Program-made: the position numbers and the translations under genes
Notes under the pieces: generated by a model
What the model was told of the DNA's origin: nothing
Database searches by the model: none
Seen by the model: the letters and a program-made list of their open reading frames with translations, nothing else
Assembly (NCBI GenBank): GCA_028290125.1
Contig: JAQGKM010000124.1
Coordinates: 1-5,069 of the forward strand
Length of the DNA stretch: 5,069 nt
DNA from: Hyphomicrobiales bacterium
Lineage (GTDB): Bacteria > Pseudomonadota > Alphaproteobacteria > Rhizobiales > Beijerinckiaceae
Direction of reading: 5' to 3'
In this document: positions 1 through 5,069 of the stretch, one piece after another
Numbering within the stretch: position 1 is the first letter of the stretch
How the letters are laid out: every line of letters starts with the position of its first letter

Positions 1-1151
1 CCGGTCAGTACGACGAGCCGGCGCTCACGGTCCACTGGCGCGCCGAGGGCCGGCACGAATACACCGTCCTCGCCTTCATCCCCGGTTCTCGTCCGCTGGA
101 TCTGTTCGAACCCGCTCGCAAGAGCCGCGGCAAACTCTACGTCCGTCGTGTTCTGATCACGCAGGATGCGGACCTGCTGCCAGCCTGGCTTCGCTTCGTG
201 CGCATCGTCGTCGACTCGAGCGACCTGCCGCTGAACGTCTCGCGCGAGATGATCCAGGAAAGCCCGATCCTCGCGGCGATCCGCAAGGGCGTCGTCAACC
301 GCATCCTGCAAGAACTGACAAAGCTTTCCGAAAACGACGCCGAGGCGTTCCAGAAGGTCTGGAGCCATTTCGGATCGGTGCTGAAAGAGGGTCTTTACGA
401 GGATCCCGAACGCCGAGACGCCCTCTACAAGATTGCGCGTTTCGCCACCTCGACGCAGCCTGAACAGGTCCGCACGCTCGCCGACTATGTGGCGAACCTG
501 CGCCCGAACCAGACCGCCATCTGGTACATCGCCGGCGACGACGCCAAGCGGATGGCGACGAGCCCGCAGCTCGAAGGCTTCCGGAAACGCGGCATCGAGG
601 TGCTGCTTCTTTCAGACCCCGTCGATGCTTTCTGGGTCGAGACCGCCGTCGGCTTCGACGGCAAGCCGTTCAAATCGGTCACGCACGGTGCGGCCGACTT
701 GAAAGACGTGCCGCTGGTCGACGGAGAAAGCGAACCTGCCGATCAGGCGCCTGCCGCCGATGTCGCCACCCTGCTCGCCTTCATGAAGGAGACACTCGCC
801 GAGACGGTCGACGATGTGCGCGCTTCCGACCGGCTGTCGGAGAGCGCCGCCTGCCTCGTGGCGCCGGCACACGGCCGCGATCGCAGGCTCGAACGCTTGC
901 TGGCCGAACACGGCGGTGGCCTTGGCCTGATTTCGAAGCCCGTTCTCGAAATTAATCCCACGCACCCGCTGGTCGCCGCACTGGCGCAGCGTTATGCGGC
1001 TGGCGACGACCGCGCCCTGATCGAAGACGCCGCATGGCTGATCCACGATGAGGCCCGGGTCGCGGACGGAGATGCGCCGATCGACGCTGCGGCGTTCGCG
1101 GCGCGGCTCACACGCGTCCTGACCCGCGCCGCGCAGGCGCCGGGTTCGTGA
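1..1151 (+). CDS. htpG: Molecular chaperone HtpG (bacterial Hsp90), 3' portion; 5' end outside window
   Basis: Cytosolic ATP-dependent dimeric chaperone that helps late folding and stress survival. The reading frame is open from base 3, giving 382 visible residues before TGA at 1149-1151. HtpG is usually about 610-640 residues, so roughly 230-250 N-terminal residues, including the GHKL ATPase domain, are missing only because the window starts here. The middle domain is clear: KLYVRRVLI, then DSSDLPLNVSRE at about visible residues 71-82. Its Arg corresponds to the conserved ATP-contacting middle-domain Arg of Hsp90 (yeast Hsp82 R380). GIEVLLLSD (about 197-205) and FDGKPF (about 218-223) follow. 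The C-terminal dimerisation domain ends the protein and includes EINPTHPLV (about 316-324). A GTG at 198 in this frame is an internal Val codon, since strong homology continues upstream of it. The stop overlaps the prmC start. Family assignment is very secure. Confidence 0.97.
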   Translation, partial: GQYDEPALTVHWRAEGRHEYTVLAFIPGSRPLDLFEPARKSRGKLYVRRVLITQDADLLPAWLRFVRIVVDSSDLPLNVSREMIQESPILAAIRKGVVNRILQELTKLSENDAEAFQKVWSHFGSVLKEGLYEDPERRDALYKIARFATSTQPEQVRTLADYVANLRPNQTAIWYIAGDDAKRMATSPQLEGFRKRGIEVLLLSDPVDAFWVETAVGFDGKPFKSVTHGAADLKDVPLVDGESEPADQAPAADVATLLAFMKETLAETVDDVRASDRLSESAACLVAPAHGRDRRLERLLAEHGGGLGLISKPVLEINPTHPLVAALAQRYAAGDDRALIEDAAWLIHDEARVADGDAPIDAAAFAARLTRVLTRAAQAPGS

Positions 1152-2035
1152 GCGACAACGAGATCGCCCTGGTGGGCCTTGGACTCGCCGAGGCTTGTCG
1201 GGCGATCTCGGCAATGTTTGCAGATCACGGAATCGACGGCGCCGAGACAGACGCACGCATGCTTCTGCTCGGCGCTGCGGAGTGTTCCCGCACTGACCTG
1301 ATCCTGTCCCCGCATAGACAACTCGACGCCGAGGCGGCGCGGAAACTTCAAGGTTTCGCAAGCCGCCGACTTGCGGGAGAGCCTGCGACACGCATTCTGG
1401 GATTGCGCGCGTTCTGGACGCTCGACTTGCGGGTCACGCCCGACGTGCTGGACCCGCGACCCGATTCGGAAACCCTGATTCTCGCATCGCTTGAAGCGCT
1501 TGGCGCCCGGAAAGACCGAGAGCTCAGAATACTCGATCTTGGAACCGGGAGCGGCGCGCTCCTGCTGGCAATTCTGAGCGAGTGCCCTCGCGCGACGGGA
1601 ATCGGGATCGACCTTTCGCAAGCGGCCTGTGCTGTCGCGCGTGAGAACAGCGTCCTGAATGGTCTGGCTGACCGCGCCCGAATTCTGAATGGCCGCTGGT
1701 TCGAGGGACTCGAAGGAGACTTCGACCTGATCGTCTCCAACCCGCCGTATATCGAAAGCGCCGCCATCCCTGGTCTGTCGGTCGAAGTTCGCCAGCATGA
1801 CCCGATGCTCGCTCTCGACGGCGGCGCAGACGGGCTGACGGCATATCGAGACATTCTTGAAGGGCTTCCGACCATTCTGCGCCCCGGTGGCTTCGCCGTG
1901 TTCGAACTCGGCATTGGCCAGGATTTGTCTGTGAAGCGTCTGGCCGAAGCGGCGGGGCTGCGGGTCCGGGCCGAGAGACGCGACCTTGGTGGCGTCGTGC
2001 GCGCGCTGGTGCTGGACAACGAAACGGTCGCTTAA
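1148..2035 (+). CDS. prmC: Peptide chain release factor N5-glutamine methyltransferase PrmC (HemK)
   Basis: Cytosolic SAM-dependent enzyme that methylates the Gln of the GGQ motif in release factors RF1 and RF2, raising termination efficiency. It has 295 residues, close to the usual 280-300. The N-terminal helical release-factor-binding domain (about 1-90) carries the family signature GEPATRILG (77-85). VLDPRPDSE (100-108) is a variant of the common PRPETE-type motif. The Rossmann methyltransferase fold shows SAM motif I, ILDLGTGSGAL (128-138), an acidic motif II end, GIGIDLS (151-157), and the catalytic substrate-Gln-binding NPPY (198-201). The GTG start is chosen because it overlaps the htpG stop (GTGA), which favours translational coupling; there is no strong Shine-Dalgarno sequence before it. 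The first in-frame ATG (Met23) would cut into the N-terminal domain. The usual partner gene prfA is not adjacent here; htpG takes its place. I see no obvious terminator directly after the stop. Confidence 0.96.
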   Translation: MSDNEIALVGLGLAEACRAISAMFADHGIDGAETDARMLLLGAAECSRTDLILSPHRQLDAEAARKLQGFASRRLAGEPATRILGLRAFWTLDLRVTPDVLDPRPDSETLILASLEALGARKDRELRILDLGTGSGALLLAILSECPRATGIGIDLSQAACAVARENSVLNGLADRARILNGRWFEGLEGDFDLIVSNPPYIESAAIPGLSVEVRQHDPMLALDGGADGLTAYRDILEGLPTILRPGGFAVFELGIGQDLSVKRLAEAAGLRVRAERRDLGGVVRALVLDNETVA

Positions 2036-2067
2036 TCTTCATGTCGGTAGAATTCTCGTCTTCCCCC

Positions 2068-2096
2068 TTGGCGAATGGGTCGAAAAGGGCTAGATA
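2068..2096 (+). promoter_or_regulatory. Weak candidate sigma-70-type promoter downstream of prmC
   Basis: TTGGCG (2068-2073) is followed after exactly 17 bases by TAGATA (2091-2096). The -35 matches TTGACA at 4 of 6 positions and the -10 matches TATAAT at 3 of 6, so the match is poor except for spacing. If real, transcription would begin near 2103 and yield a leader of about 310 bases before DUF4167, or a separate small RNA. This is tentative. Confidence 0.2.
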
Positions 2097-2275
2097 GACG
2101 ATTAGAAATCGCCTCGGCTCTGCAAGCGCAGTGGCTCAAGGCCCGTAGAGGACTTCATGGTGGCGTGTTTGCCGCCTGTTCTCCGGATCGTTTGCCTGGC
2201 GTGGTTCCGGGTTGGACGAGGCGAATGTCTCCTTATTCGTTGGTCTTGCAGGATGTCGCGGACCAGGAATATCCA

Positions 2276-2291
2276 CCCTGATGCTTCAGGG
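2276..2291 (+). repeat. Perfect 6-bp inverted repeat, 4-base loop
   Basis: CCCTGA and TCAGGG flank the loop TGCT, forming a compact stem-loop in the non-coding region upstream of DUF4167. Only scattered T residues follow, so it is not a good intrinsic terminator. It could be part of a leader RNA structure or a protein-binding dyad; function is unknown. Confidence 0.4.
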
Positions 2292-2360
2292 CTGTTTGCA
2301 GACTGGCCGGAGAGCCCATTCGCATAAACCAAGACAGCTTTAGATAGCGCCTGTGCAAGT

Positions 2361-2386
2361 CCGGGAGCGGCCATGTCCGCCGCCGG
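2361..2386 (+). repeat. GC-rich two-part stem-loop in the DUF4167 leader
   Basis: CCGG (2361-2364) pairs with CCGG (2383-2386), and GCGG (2367-2370) pairs with CCGC (2377-2380) across a 2x2 internal loop, with a 6-base apical loop. It ends 18 bases before the DUF4167 Shine-Dalgarno sequence, so it could shape the 5' leader without occluding the ribosome site. Regulatory function is an inference only. Confidence 0.35.
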
Positions 2387-2404
2387 CCACGGGACGCACT
2401 ACTC

Positions 2405-2409
2405 AAGGA
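2405..2409 (+). promoter_or_regulatory. Shine-Dalgarno site for DUF4167 gene
   Basis: AAGGA lies six bases before the ATG at 2416. It decides the start: an in-frame GTG at 2353 would add 21 residues that do not resemble the family N-terminus and has no comparable ribosome site. Confidence 0.8.
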
Positions 2410-2415
2410 TCATCG

Positions 2416-3336
2416 ATGAGACCGGGTCAGAACAAGCGTATGCGCGGCCGCAACAACAATAACAACAACAGCACTGGTGGCAGCCGCAAGGGGCCGAATC
2501 CGCTCACCCGGTCCTATGAGTCCAATGGTCCGGACGTCAAGATCAGAGGCACGGCCCATCACGTGGCCGAAAAATACCTTCAGCTCGCGCGCGACGCCCA
2601 ATCGTCCGGAGACCCGGTGATGGCGGAGAGCTATCTCCAGCACGCAGAGCATTACTTCCGCATCATCGCAGCCGCGCAACAGGCCCAGCAGCAGGCGCAG
2701 GTTGGCTACATGCGCCCGGCCGGCGAGCCCGAGCCGGAGGAAGAGGACGACGACGAGGGCGGGATTCCCGACCGCTTCGCGTCGCCCATCGAACGCGTCG
2801 CCGCTCCTGTTCAGCAACCCTATGCCGGCCAGCCGCAGCCCACGTACGCGCCGCCGCCGCAGCCTTATGCGCCCGGCGGATACGCGCCGCAGCAGGGCCA
2901 GCCGCAGGGCGAGCGTCAGGACCGGGGCGACCGGCAGAATGACCGGCAGGACCGCGGACCGCGCCCGGATCGTCCTTTCCAGGACCGTAACAATCAGCAG
3001 AACCGGCAGGGACCGAACCCGAACCGCCCGCCGAGGCCGCAGCGCGAGTTCCGCAACGACCAGCAGCCGCGGTTCGAGCCGCGGCCCGTCTCCGACGAGC
3101 AGCCTGACACTGGCCTGCCCGCTTTCATCACCGCTCCGGTCCGGATCCCCGTCAGCGATGCAGCAGACGCGCCCCAGCCGAATCTGCAGGGCGGCGCGCC
3201 CGAGGGCGGCCAGGACATGACAGGTGATGAGGGCGTGGGTTTCCATCTCCGTCCGCGCCGGCGTCGGCGTCGTCCCGGCAGTGAAGGCGAAGGTGAAGCA
3301 ACCGCGCCGCGCGGCGAGCAGCCGGCTCTGGACTAG
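2416..3336 (+). CDS. DUF4167 domain protein with long disordered Arg/Gln/Pro-rich tail
   Basis: The protein has 306 residues and unknown function. The conserved DUF4167 region covers about residues 1-85. It opens with MRPGQNKRMRGR, then a six-Asn run (13-18, encoded by an AAC/AAT triplet run at 2452-2469), NPLTRSYESNGPDVKIRG (28-45), and two apparently helical stretches (about 46-64 and 68-96, ending in a Gln-rich run) whose pattern AEKYLQLARDA / AESYLQHAEHYFR resembles a helical hairpin. An acidic patch (104-114, EPEPEEEDDDE) follows. Next comes a low-complexity tail: Pro/Gln/Tyr/Gly-rich (about 133-165), then Arg/Asp/Gln repeats such as RQDRGDRQNDRQDRG (167-181) and more Arg/Asn/Pro to about 220. 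LPAFITAPVRIPV (234-246) and a six-Arg run (281-286) close it. No signal peptide or membrane segment is visible. Basic charge and RG/RN repeats suggest, but do not prove, RNA or nucleic-acid binding. It ends in TAG just before a strong terminator. Confidence 0.92.
   Translation: MRPGQNKRMRGRNNNNNNSTGGSRKGPNPLTRSYESNGPDVKIRGTAHHVAEKYLQLARDAQSSGDPVMAESYLQHAEHYFRIIAAAQQAQQQAQVGYMRPAGEPEPEEEDDDEGGIPDRFASPIERVAAPVQQPYAGQPQPTYAPPPQPYAPGGYAPQQGQPQGERQDRGDRQNDRQDRGPRPDRPFQDRNNQQNRQGPNPNRPPRPQREFRNDQQPRFEPRPVSDEQPDTGLPAFITAPVRIPVSDAADAPQPNLQGGAPEGGQDMTGDEGVGFHLRPRRRRRRPGSEGEGEATAPRGEQPALD
2905..3062 (+). repeat. Degenerate internal repeats encoding the Arg-rich tail
   Basis: The coding DNA repeats GACCGGCAG-like units: GACCGGCAGAAT at 2929, GACCGGCAGGACCGC at 2941 and AACCGGCAGGGACC at 3001, with related CGTCAGGACCGG at 2914. 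They encode Arg/Asp/Gln/Asn repeats. The pattern suggests expansion by slippage or unequal exchange, and tail length probably varies between strains. Confidence 0.6.
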
Positions 3337-3341
3337 AACTC

Positions 3342-3364
3342 AAGGGGGCCTCGGCCCCCTTTTT
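3342..3364 (+). terminator. Strong intrinsic terminator after DUF4167
   Basis: AAGGGGGC (3342-3349) pairs with GCCCCCTT (3354-3361) around CTCG, giving an 8-bp, very GC-rich stem followed by a run of five T (3360-3364). It begins five bases after the DUF4167 stop. The T run reaches into the stop codon of the convergent MOSC gene (3364-3366). Read on the minus strand, the same stem is followed only by TTGAGTTC, so it would terminate MOSC transcription less well. Confidence 0.93.
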
Positions 3365-4125
3365 CATGTTTGAACGTCGACGGCGTCGCCGGCGGCGACC
3401 GTGCCGCCCAGTTTTACGCTGGCGTAGACGCCGCACGTGATCCGTCCGAACGATTCCTGGAGCGCGCCGACGACATCCCGGTCGCGCACTCCCGTACCCG
3501 GATCGACGTGCGTGGCCAGACAGCGGTCTATGGTCTTGAGGACGCGCAGCTCAGACCCGCCGATCCGAAGCCTCTTGCCCGGCAATTCCTCCTCCACCCA
3601 CGGCTCCCATCCCTCGATGGCGACATTGGCGCGAAAGCGCAGTGGGTCGAGCGGTCCGCCCATACGCTTTTCGAGGTCACGCACGCTCGCCAGGTTGAGA
3701 ATGGAGACGAAACCAGACCGGATGGAATCCGTAAAACGAAATCCGGCCGGCGCCTGAAGCATGCGCACCGCGCCGCGCGTTTCTCCGGCGCAAAAATCCT
3801 GCAGAAATCTTTCCAGCGCTTCCCGGCCGGCGTGAGTCCTTACATCGCCGCGCGCGCGCTCGACGCCGCCATGCATGAGGATCAGGCTATGAGACGCGTC
3901 GTCAAAACGGGATGAGATTTCGGCCAGGCGGGCGTTCTTCATCAGCATGAGAAAGCGCGTTTTCGACTGATAGGCCGGGCGTTCCGGGTCGAAGGACGAC
4001 GGCCCGTTTTCAAATGCCAGAATACGGTCTGCCGGAAAGAACTGACCCGCCACAAGCTCCACCTTGGTCAGAGGCTCGGGGGACAGGCCCTTGACCGGGT
4101 AGCGATGCAATGAAGCGACATGCAT
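3364..4125 (-). CDS. MOSC domain protein, YcbX/mARC-like molybdenum-cofactor enzyme
   Basis: The protein has 253 residues and two expected parts. The N-terminal beta-barrel domain (about 1-85) opens with the typical IxxYPVKG-like LHRYPVKGLSPEPL and includes PADRILAFEN (31-40). The C-terminal MOSC domain has RFRANVAIEG (163-172, compare RFRPN-type motifs) and DRCLATHVDPGTG (200-212). Cys202 matches the conserved Cys that ligates molybdenum in mARC and YcbX. Such proteins bind the molybdenum cofactor and, where studied, reduce N-hydroxylated bases and related substrates. The substrate here cannot be told. No ferredoxin-like C-terminal domain (present in E. coli YcbX) is seen, so an external electron donor would be needed. 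AGGA nine bases upstream of ATG supports the start. The gene is convergent with DUF4167 and divergent from clpB, so it is its own transcription unit. Confidence 0.92.
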   Translation of the reverse strand: MHVASLHRYPVKGLSPEPLTKVELVAGQFFPADRILAFENGPSSFDPERPAYQSKTRFLMLMKNARLAEISSRFDDASHSLILMHGGVERARGDVRTHAGREALERFLQDFCAGETRGAVRMLQAPAGFRFTDSIRSGFVSILNLASVRDLEKRMGGPLDPLRFRANVAIEGWEPWVEEELPGKRLRIGGSELRVLKTIDRCLATHVDPGTGVRDRDVVGALQESFGRITCGVYASVKLGGTVAAGDAVDVQT

Positions 4126-4162
4126 GAAGCGCGATCCTGATTACGTCGGCAAACCTCTCGGA

Positions 4163-4178
4163 GCTGATTTGGATCAGC
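4163..4178. promoter_or_regulatory. Perfect 16-base dyad, candidate operator
   Basis: GCTGAT and ATCAGC flank TTGG. The dyad lies 38 bases from the MOSC start and upstream of the candidate clpB promoter, as an operator might. A further CTGAT occurs at 4195-4199. No known regulator motif is recognised; a chance palindrome is possible. Confidence 0.3.
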
Positions 4179-4202
4179 GCGAAGAAAGGTGAATCTGATC
4201 CT

Positions 4203-4231
4203 CTTTCACCAACGGCGCTCCCTACCTACAT
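4203..4231 (+). promoter_or_regulatory. Candidate RpoH (sigma-32) promoter for clpB
   Basis: CTTT (4203-4206), 18 bases, then CCTACAT (4225-4231) resembles the alphaproteobacterial heat-shock pattern CTTG-N17/18-CYTATNT, with one mismatch in each box. clpB is a classic RpoH target, which gives prior support. Predicted transcription starts near 4238, leaving a leader of about 80 bases. Not proven. Confidence 0.35.
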
Positions 4232-4304
4232 CTCTGTTGAGGTCGCCGAAAGGGGCCACGCCGGTTTCGACGTCGCAGCATCGCTCCGGGATGACTGCCA
4301 CGGT

Positions 4305-4311
4305 TGAGGAG
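4305..4311 (+). promoter_or_regulatory. Shine-Dalgarno site for clpB
   Basis: TGAGGAG lies six bases before the ATG at 4318. It is a near-perfect match to the 16S rRNA tail, fixes the clpB start, and indicates strong translation. Confidence 0.85.
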
Positions 4312-4317
4312 TCAAAG

Positions 4318-5069
4318 ATGAATATCGACAAATATACCGAACGCGCCCGCGGATTCATCCAGTCCGCACAATCGCTGGCTTTGCGGGAAGGCCACCAGCA
4401 ATTTACGCCCGAGCATCTCCTGAAGGTGCTGCTCGACGACGAGGAAGGATTGGCATCCGGCCTCATCGACAAGGCCGGCGGCCGGTCGCGCGACGCTCTC
4501 GTGCAGACCGAACTTGCACTTGCCAAACTGCCGAAGGTGCAAGGCTCCGGCGCGGGTCAGCTTTACCTCGCGCCCACGACAGCGCGCATTTTCGACAGCG
4601 CCGAGAAGCTTGCCCAGAAAGCGGGCGACTCCTTCGTCACCGTGGAGCGGCTTCTGCTGGCGATCGCAGCCGAGAAGTCTTCGGAGGCGGGCAAAATTCT
4701 GGCGACTGCGGGTGTCACGCCGCAGACGCTCAACGGCGCGATCGAGGAACTGCGCAAGGGTCGCACCGCCGACAACGCCACGGCTGAAAATGCCTATGAC
4801 GCATTGAAGAAGTATGCGCGCGACCTGACCGAAGCCGCGCGTAACGGCAAGCTCGACCCCGTGATCGGACGTGACGAAGAAATCCGTCGCACGATCCAGG
4901 TGCTGTCGCGTCGCACCAAGAACAATCCCGTGTTGATCGGAGAACCCGGCGTCGGCAAGACCGCGATCGTCGAGGCTCTCGCTCTGCGCATCCTCAATCG
5001 CGACGTGCCGGACAGCAACAAGGACAAGGCGTTGCTGACGCTCGATCTAGGCGCGCACCTTGCGGGAGC
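4318..5069 (+). CDS. clpB: ATP-dependent disaggregase ClpB (Hsp100), 5' portion; 3' end outside window
   Basis: Cytosolic hexameric AAA+ chaperone that, with DnaK, extracts and reactivates proteins from aggregates. 250 residues plus two bases are visible of a protein usually about 860 long. The N-terminal Clp_N domain (about 1-145) starts MNIDKYTERARGFIQSAQ and contains the two Clp repeats (FTPEHLLKVLL at 29-39, FVTVERLLLAI at 106-116). The linker YARDLTEAARNGKLDPVIGRDEEI (166-189) leads into the first AAA+ module. RRTKNNPVLIGEPGVGKT (198-215) includes Walker A (208-215, Lys214). The window ends in TLDLGAHLAG, just before the expected pore-loop segment; that stretch reads LALDMGALIAG in typical family members, a mild divergence. 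Walker B, the coiled-coil M domain that distinguishes ClpB from ClpA/ClpC, and the second AAA+ module are not visible, so the ClpB call rests on N-terminal similarity. Confidence 0.95.
   Translation, partial: MNIDKYTERARGFIQSAQSLALREGHQQFTPEHLLKVLLDDEEGLASGLIDKAGGRSRDALVQTELALAKLPKVQGSGAGQLYLAPTTARIFDSAEKLAQKAGDSFVTVERLLLAIAAEKSSEAGKILATAGVTPQTLNGAIEELRKGRTADNATAENAYDALKKYARDLTEAARNGKLDPVIGRDEEIRRTIQVLSRRTKNNPVLIGEPGVGKTAIVEALALRILNRDVPDSNKDKALLTLDLGAHLAG

Larger units (their letters stand above)
2036..2415. other. 380-base non-coding stretch with several small hairpins; DUF4167 leader or possible small RNA
   Basis: No convincing gene is present. It is visibly less GC-rich than its neighbours and contains a run of local inverted repeats: CGATT/AATCG (2099-2111), CTGC/GCAG (2120-2131), a 7-pair stem with two G-U pairs (2159-2176), GCGAAT/ATTCGT (2221-2240, loop containing CTCCTT), TGGTC/GACCA (2241-2265), CCCTGA/TCAGGG (2276-2291) and a two-part stem at 2361-2386. 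Most are short enough to arise by chance singly. The stretch must hold the signals ending prmC transcription or starting DUF4167 transcription, but no site is unmistakable. I do not recognise a known RNA family. Confidence 0.5.
4126..4317. other. Divergent promoter region between MOSC gene and clpB
   Basis: These 192 bases separate two genes read in opposite directions, so promoters for both should lie here. Visible elements are a perfect dyad (4163-4178), a looser 6-bp inverted repeat GGTGAA/TTCACC (4188-4193 and 4205-4210), and a possible heat-shock promoter (4203-4231). No clear promoter for the MOSC gene could be picked out. No gene is seen. Confidence 0.6.

Noticed and set aside
198..1151. 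A separate gene starting at the GTG at 198
   Set aside because: HtpG homology (KLYVRRVLI and preceding residues) continues in frame upstream to the window edge, so the GTG is an internal Val.
612..1798. Long minus-strand open frames across htpG and prmC
   Set aside because: They are shadows of well-identified plus-strand genes in GC-rich DNA, with no domain-like content.
2075..2281. 68-residue plus-strand open frame in the prmC-DUF4167 gap
   Set aside because: It has no Shine-Dalgarno sequence, uses rare codons (AGA, CTA, TTA) with none of the third-position GC bias of its neighbours, and shows no recognisable motif.
2276..2291. Hairpin as an intrinsic terminator
   Set aside because: The stem is only 6 bp and no T run follows it.
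2353..2415. Upstream GTG start for DUF4167
   Set aside because: The extra 21 residues are unlike the family N-terminus, and the good ribosome site belongs to the ATG at 2416.
2036..2415. tmRNA, SRP RNA, RNase P RNA or a tRNA in the gap
   Set aside because: None of their conserved cores or a cloverleaf could be found by eye on the plus strand; the region remains unassigned.
2410..3246. 278-residue minus-strand open frame antisense to DUF4167
   Set aside because: It mirrors the biased codons of the DUF4167 tail; the Leu/Arg/Val-rich product is low complexity without family features, and the sense strand is clearly the coding one.
4237..4261. TTGAGG-N13-CCACGC as an alternative RpoH promoter for clpB
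   Set aside because: The -10 half matches the heat-shock pattern poorly, and the site at 4203-4231 fits spacing and sequence better.

Overview
The window is a GC-rich, densely coded chromosomal stretch that looks like an alphaproteobacterium, most likely Hyphomicrobiales (Rhizobiales). The main reason is an intact DUF4167-family gene, a family I know only from Alphaproteobacteria, sitting downstream of prmC and close to clpB. From memory, that neighbourhood recurs in the order. Identification is by motif reading only, because no database search was possible.

Layout, left to right. (1) 1-1151, plus strand: the 3' part of htpG, the bacterial Hsp90; its N-terminal ATPase domain lies outside the window. 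(2) 1148-2035, plus: prmC, the release-factor glutamine methyltransferase, whose GTG start overlaps the htpG stop by four bases (GTGA). (3) 2036-2415: about 380 bases without a convincing gene but with several small inverted repeats; this is the leader of the next gene or a possible small-RNA locus. (4) 2416-3336, plus: a DUF4167 protein with a conserved N-terminal domain and a long, low-complexity, Arg/Gln/Pro-rich tail, followed by a strong intrinsic terminator (3342-3364). (5) 3364-4125, minus: a YcbX/mARC-like MOSC-domain protein, convergent with DUF4167. (6) 4126-4317: a divergent promoter region with a perfect 16-base dyad and a possible RpoH-type promoter. (7) 4318-5069, plus: the 5' third of clpB, cut by the window edge just after the first Walker A region.

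Functionally, two stress chaperones (HtpG and the ClpB disaggregase) flank a translation-termination enzyme (PrmC) and a putative nucleic-acid-binding disordered protein (DUF4167). PrmC is probably cotranscribed and translationally coupled with HtpG. In most bacteria prmC instead follows prfA, the gene for its substrate RF1, so the arrangement is unusual. The MOSC gene is on the opposite strand and looks like an independent insertion into the cluster.

I found no rRNA, tRNA, CRISPR array, insertion sequence, prophage or clear frameshift. I do not see an obviously new multi-gene system. The least explained elements are the 2036-2415 non-coding stretch, the DUF4167 protein and the htpG-prmC coupling.
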